Shown here: positions 32,846 through 36,182 of the stretch, one piece after another
Layout: the number at the start of each line of letters is the position of its first letter
How positions within the stretch are numbered: the first letter of the stretch is position 1
DNA from: an uncultured Acetatifactor sp.
GTDB taxonomy: Bacteria > Bacillota > Clostridia > Lachnospirales > Lachnospiraceae
Assembly: GCA_947588205.1 (NCBI GenBank)
Contig: CANPYG010000020.1
Coordinates: 1 to 36,182, forward strand
Length of the DNA: 36,182 nucleotides
Direction of reading: 5' to 3'
The notes under the pieces: generated by a model
The model's input: only the letters and a program-made list of their open reading frames with translations
Databases searched by the model: none
Told to the model about the DNA's origin: nothing
Made by a program: the position numbers and the translations under genes

Positions 32846-32938
32846 TAAAGTTCAATAAAGAGAGGTCAGCCGGAAATGGATGATCGGGTGGATTGTGCTT
32901 GATTAAGGCAGAACAGCAGGGCGACAGGAGGAAAGAAA

Positions 32939-34309
32939 ATGGGGAAAATGGAATCCCAGGATATGGGAACAATGAATGTCAAAAGGCTGCTGGTGCGGCT
33001 GGCGGTACCGGCAGTAGCGGCGCAGGTGATCAATCTGCTCTACAATATCGTTGACCGTATTTATATTGGACACATTGAGGACATCGGCGCCACGGCGCTG
33101 ACGGGCGTGGGGCTGTTTACCCCGATCTTGATGCTGATCAACGCCTTTGCCATGATGGTGGGAAGCGGCGGGGCTCCCCGTTCCTCCATCGCGCTGGGGC
33201 AGAAGGAGAAGGATGAGGCGGAAAAAATTGTAGGGAACAGTTTTACCATGCTGCTGTTGTTTTCCGTTGTCCTGACCATAGTGTTTTATCTCGCCGCGCC
33301 CATTCTGCTTGACTGGTTCGGGGCTTCGGACGCGACCCTCCCTTATGCCCTCCGTTACAGCCGCATTTATATTCTCGGAAGCGTATTTGTCCTTCTGGTG
33401 ATGGGCATGAATCCCTTTATCACAGCCCAGGGCTTCGCGAAGGTGAGCATGATGACCACGATGATTGGCGCGGTCATCAATATTATTTTGGACCCCATCC
33501 TGATCTTTGCCCTGCGCATGGGAGTGGAGGGCGCGGCGGTTGCAACCGTGATCAGCCAGGCGGTCAGCTGCCTTTGGATCCTGAAGTTCCTGACGGGTTC
33601 AAAGACAAACCTGAAGCTCAAGCCGGAAAACATGCGCCTTTCCCCCAAGGTCATCCTGCCCTGTCTTGCGCTGGGCATTTCCAGCTTTGTCATGCTCTCT
33701 ACGGAGAGCCTTTTGTCCATCAGCTTTAACTCCAGCCTTTCAAAATACGGCGGCGATCTGGCCGTGGGCGCGATGACGGTGATTACCAGCATCAGCCAGC
33801 TTGCGGTGATGCCCCTGCAGGGCGTCTGCCAGGGAGGACAGCCGATCATCAGCTTTAACTTCGGCGCCAATAAGCCGGAACGGGTGAAGGAGGCCTTTTA
33901 TACACAGTTTGTTTTCTGTATTTCTTACATAGGCGTATTTTGGCTGGTCATGATGTTTTTCCCCAGGCTGATCGTGCAGATTTTCACCCCGGATAAAGCC
34001 CTGGTGGATTATACCGTATGGGCACTGAGAATCTACATGGCAGGGATTTTCTCGCTGGGCTTCCAGTTAAGCTGCCAGCAGAGCTTTATGGCGCTCGGGC
34101 AGGCAAAGGTGAGCCTTTTGCTTGCCTGCCTCAGAAAGCTGGTGCTTTTGATCCCTTTGATCTTCATTCTCCCTGTTTTTATGCAGGATAAAGTGTTCGG
34201 CGTGCTTCTGGCGGAGCCTGTCAGCGACATTGTGGCAGCCGCGATTACGACCCTTATGTTTATGGGCAGCTTCAACCGCATCCTGAAGCAGGGGGCGGGG
34301 AAGATATAG
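32939..34309 (+). CDS. MATE-family multidrug/cation efflux protein
   Basis: 456 residues, about twelve membrane helices in two six-helix halves, the MATE fold. It starts at 32939 with AGGAGG 7 nt upstream. Family text includes LAVPAVAAQVINLLYNIVDRIYIGHIEDIGATALTGVGLFTPI (first helix region, by family), MLINAFAMMVGSGGAPRSSIALG and PLQGVCQGGQPIISFNFGA. MATE proteins exchange Na+ or H+ for drugs or metabolites. Substrate cannot be read from sequence. It is convergent with the purine permease. Confidence 0.93.
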   Translation: MGKMESQDMGTMNVKRLLVRLAVPAVAAQVINLLYNIVDRIYIGHIEDIGATALTGVGLFTPILMLINAFAMMVGSGGAPRSSIALGQKEKDEAEKIVGNSFTMLLLFSVVLTIVFYLAAPILLDWFGASDATLPYALRYSRIYILGSVFVLLVMGMNPFITAQGFAKVSMMTTMIGAVINIILDPILIFALRMGVEGAAVATVISQAVSCLWILKFLTGSKTNLKLKPENMRLSPKVILPCLALGISSFVMLSTESLLSISFNSSLSKYGGDLAVGAMTVITSISQLAVMPLQGVCQGGQPIISFNFGANKPERVKEAFYTQFVFCISYIGVFWLVMMFFPRLIVQIFTPDKALVDYTVWALRIYMAGIFSLGFQLSCQQSFMALGQAKVSLLLACLRKLVLLIPLIFILPVFMQDKVFGVLLAEPVSDIVAAAITTLMFMGSFNRILKQGAGKI

Positions 34310-34387
34310 TGTGGAATGGGTATGGCCGGCCCTGATGTCGGTCCGGAGGGAGATTGTGGTGGATAAAGCCGTGCAAGGCGCATATAC

Positions 34388-34426
34388 AAAAGATCCTGCC
34401 TGCTTGGATGCGGACAGGATCTTTTT
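34388..34426. terminator. Bidirectional terminator between convergent genes
   Basis: AAAAGATCCTG (34388-34398) pairs with CAGGATCTTTT (34415-34425). It has T-rich ends on the + strand and A-rich arms that give T-rich ends on the - strand, so it can serve both the MATE gene and the permease. Confidence 0.8.
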
Positions 34427-34511
34427 ATGTCTTTGCAGAGATCTGATAGGTTGCATCATCAGTCTGCTCTTGTTGCAGTAGCTGCTTTTATGGTCTTTCA
34501 ATAGATTGACT

Positions 34512-35924
34512 TTATGCTACCAGGAAGAACTTGATGAGGAACAGTGCGGAGATCACATAGGTGAGTACGGATACTTCCTTTGCCTTGCCTGTGAAGACCT
34601 TCATTACGGTGTAGATGATCAGCCCAAGGCCGATGCCGTGTCCGATGGAACCGGAAATAGGCATTGCGATCAACATGACGGCAACGGGAACTACCTGGTT
34701 CATATCGCCAAAGTCTACATTCTTAAGGCCTGCCAGCATCAGCACGCCGACATAGATCAGTGCAGAAGAGGTGGCGGCAGCAGGAATGACGGCGGCAATC
34801 GGGGAAATAAACATACACGCTAAGAACAGGATACCGGTGGTCAGGGCGGTAAGGCCTGTACGTCCGCCGGCTTCCACGCCGGAAGCGGATTCCACGAAGG
34901 TGGTAACGGTGGAAGTACCGGTTACGGAACCTGCTACAGTACCGACAGCGTCTGCCAAAAGGGCTTCCTTCATCTGGGGCATCTTGCCTTCCTTATCCAG
35001 CATTCCCGCGCGGGAAGCCGTGCCTACCAGTGTTCCGATGGTATCGAACATATCGATGATGCAGAAGGTAATGATCAGGGTAATGACTGTGAACCATCCG
35101 ATCTGCGCAAGACCTGCGAAGTTAAATTTGAAGAGCGTGGTCTTTGCCATATCGCTGACAGGAGGCAGGAAGGATGCGGTTGCCAGGTCAGCGAAGGGGT
35201 TGGTATGAAGGAACAGGGCTTCTCCGATCCAGTAGATCACGGAAGCCGCCAGCATACCGATCAGAACGCTGCCCTTTACATTCTTATGGGCAAGAACCAC
35301 AATGACGAATAAACCGATGAACATGGTCACAACGGTCAGAACCATTGTGGAATAGTTCTCTCCCATGTTTGCCTTTGCCACACTGGGGGTCAGCGCGCCG
35401 AAGAAATCGCGCATTGCATAGAACTGACCGCCGCCGACACCCGCATTGGAGCCGAAGCCGATGTTCATTAACATCAGACCGATGGCGGGGGCGATGCCGA
35501 GACGGACGCCCAAGGGAATGGCCTCCACAATCTTCTCACGAATGTTTAATACGGAGAGGATAATGAAGATAATTCCCTCTATCAGGATGATGCACAATGC
35601 AGCCTGGAAGCTCTGCAGATAGGTCATTCCGGTGAGGGATACGATATTGGTTACTACAACGGCAAAGAAGCTGTTCAGACCCATGCCGGGCGCCATTGCA
35701 AAAGGCTTGTTTGCCAGGAAAGCCATAACAAACATGCCGATGGCAGATGCAACACAGGTCGCCATGAATACACCGTGCCACAAAGGACTACCCACATCGA
35801 AATTAGTCAGCAGATTGGGGTTCAGGGCGATGATGTAAGCCATGGTCATGAAGGTGGTGAGACCGGCAATGATCTCTGTGCGGACCGTTGTGCCGTTCTC
35901 TTTGAGCTTGAAAAGTTTTTCCAT
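34512..35924 (-). CDS. NCS2-family purine permease (AzgA/PbuG type)
   Basis: 470 residues, about thirteen membrane helices, COG2252-type. Motifs typical of hypoxanthine/guanine/adenine permeases are TEIIAGLTTFMTMAYII at the start, NKPFAMAPGMGLNSFFA, FGSNAGVGGG and a TSTVTTFVESASGVEAGGRTGLTA loop (TGTSTVTTFVES is the substrate-site region). It would import purine bases by proton symport. The start is supported by a GGAGGGAACCTC ribosome site directly upstream (AAGGAGGG on its strand). It has its own strong promoter and a short leader with no purine riboswitch. The exact purine specificity is not determined. Confidence 0.94.
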   Translation of the reverse strand: MEKLFKLKENGTTVRTEIIAGLTTFMTMAYIIALNPNLLTNFDVGSPLWHGVFMATCVASAIGMFVMAFLANKPFAMAPGMGLNSFFAVVVTNIVSLTGMTYLQSFQAALCIILIEGIIFIILSVLNIREKIVEAIPLGVRLGIAPAIGLMLMNIGFGSNAGVGGGQFYAMRDFFGALTPSVAKANMGENYSTMVLTVVTMFIGLFVIVVLAHKNVKGSVLIGMLAASVIYWIGEALFLHTNPFADLATASFLPPVSDMAKTTLFKFNFAGLAQIGWFTVITLIITFCIIDMFDTIGTLVGTASRAGMLDKEGKMPQMKEALLADAVGTVAGSVTGTSTVTTFVESASGVEAGGRTGLTALTTGILFLACMFISPIAAVIPAAATSSALIYVGVLMLAGLKNVDFGDMNQVVPVAVMLIAMPISGSIGHGIGLGLIIYTVMKVFTGKAKEVSVLTYVISALFLIKFFLVA

Positions 35925-35974
35925 GAGGTTCCCTCCTTAGAATATTGGAAAAGATTAGGTACTGCAACAGAGGA

Positions 35975-36003
35975 ATTATAGCATTGTTGTTAACATTTTT
36001 CAA
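35975..36003 (-). promoter_or_regulatory. Promoter of the purine permease
   Basis: On the - strand: TTGAAA (36003-35998), 17-bp spacer, TATAAT (35980-35975), with TG one base before the -10 box. The leader to the start codon is about 45 nt. Confidence 0.8.
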
Positions 36004-36101
36004 GTTTTTTACCGCAATTCCACATAAATTCTTTTATGAAAATTTTATAGAACTTTAATTTTGGAAAGAAAAATGCCATTTCTATTGAAGATTTTTTATG
36101 C

Positions 36102-36181
36102 TATACTCCCGAGTTTGCCACTTGCTGACTAATCCCAATTAAATTTTTTCCTTATTTTGCAAGGTTTTCCTTGCTTTTTTT
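36102..36181 (+). ncRNA. Possible small transcript: extended -10 promoter plus terminator
   Basis: TGCTATACT (extended -10, TATACT at 36102-36107) is followed about 50 bp later by hairpin GCAAGG (36159-36164) TTTT CCTTGC (36169-36174) and six or more T. A transcript from about 36114 to 36181 would be about 65 nt. There is no good -35 box. It could equally be the leader and attenuator of a gene beyond the window. No ORF lies inside. Confidence 0.3.
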
Positions 36182-36182
36182 A

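Noticed and set aside
35925..36060. Purine riboswitch in front of the NCS2 permease
   Set aside because: The promoter leaves a leader of only about 45 nt, too short for a purine aptamer plus expression platform, and I see none of the conserved loop sequences.

Overview
The window looks like chromosome from a Clostridia-class member of the Bacillota, most likely a Lachnospiraceae relative. The evidence is a PolC-type replicative polymerase, a CodY regulator, a tryptophan T-box leader, consensus sigma-A promoters with 17-bp spacers, and strong Shine-Dalgarno sites. Nearly all genes lie on the + strand. The one clear exception is the purine permease at the right end.

Layout. (1) 1-592: a gene-poor left edge with remnants of unknown genes, then a good promoter and a three-copy repeat leading into ispG. 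(2) 593-6484: ispG and polC. (3) 6548-6755: a free-standing tRNA-Glu(CTC) with its own promoter and terminator. (4) 6794-12964: a zinc-ribbon protein, topA, codY, rpsB and tsf, most with recognisable promoters and terminators. (5) 13139-13859: a PIN-domain protein and a small partner, a possible toxin-antitoxin-like pair. (6) 13886-14047: a 162-bp highly structured element with perfect 14-bp terminal inverted repeats and an exact 8-bp target duplication, i.e. a MITE with IS66-like ends. (7) 14089-21540: a complete trpEGDCFBA operon behind a perfect consensus promoter and a Trp-specific T-box, closed by a terminator. (8) 21630-28110: a DegV lipid-binding protein, a LytTR response regulator, a GHKL kinase with no membrane domain, and a two-subunit ABC exporter. 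(9) 28235-32845: a MoxR ATPase, a DUF58 protein and a membrane transglutaminase-like protein, which form a conserved module. (10) 32939-34309 a MATE exporter, convergent with (11) an NCS2 purine permease at 34512-35924 (-), with a shared bidirectional terminator between them.

How it fits together. CodY (GTP and branched-chain amino acid sensing) and the T-box (uncharged tRNA-Trp sensing) are two layers of nutritional control next to translation genes and the tryptophan pathway. The TCS-ABC and MoxR-DUF58-transglutaminase modules are envelope or export functions whose substrates cannot be read from sequence.

The most unusual features are the MITE next to the trp promoter and a recurring pattern of short tandem-repeat expansions (11 to about 42 bp units). 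These sit in gaps and also in frame inside conserved proteins: PolC, TrpG and the transglutaminase. One of them triplicates a Shine-Dalgarno/start-codon unit in front of the ABC exporter. I found no CRISPR array, no full-length insertion sequence and no prophage gene.
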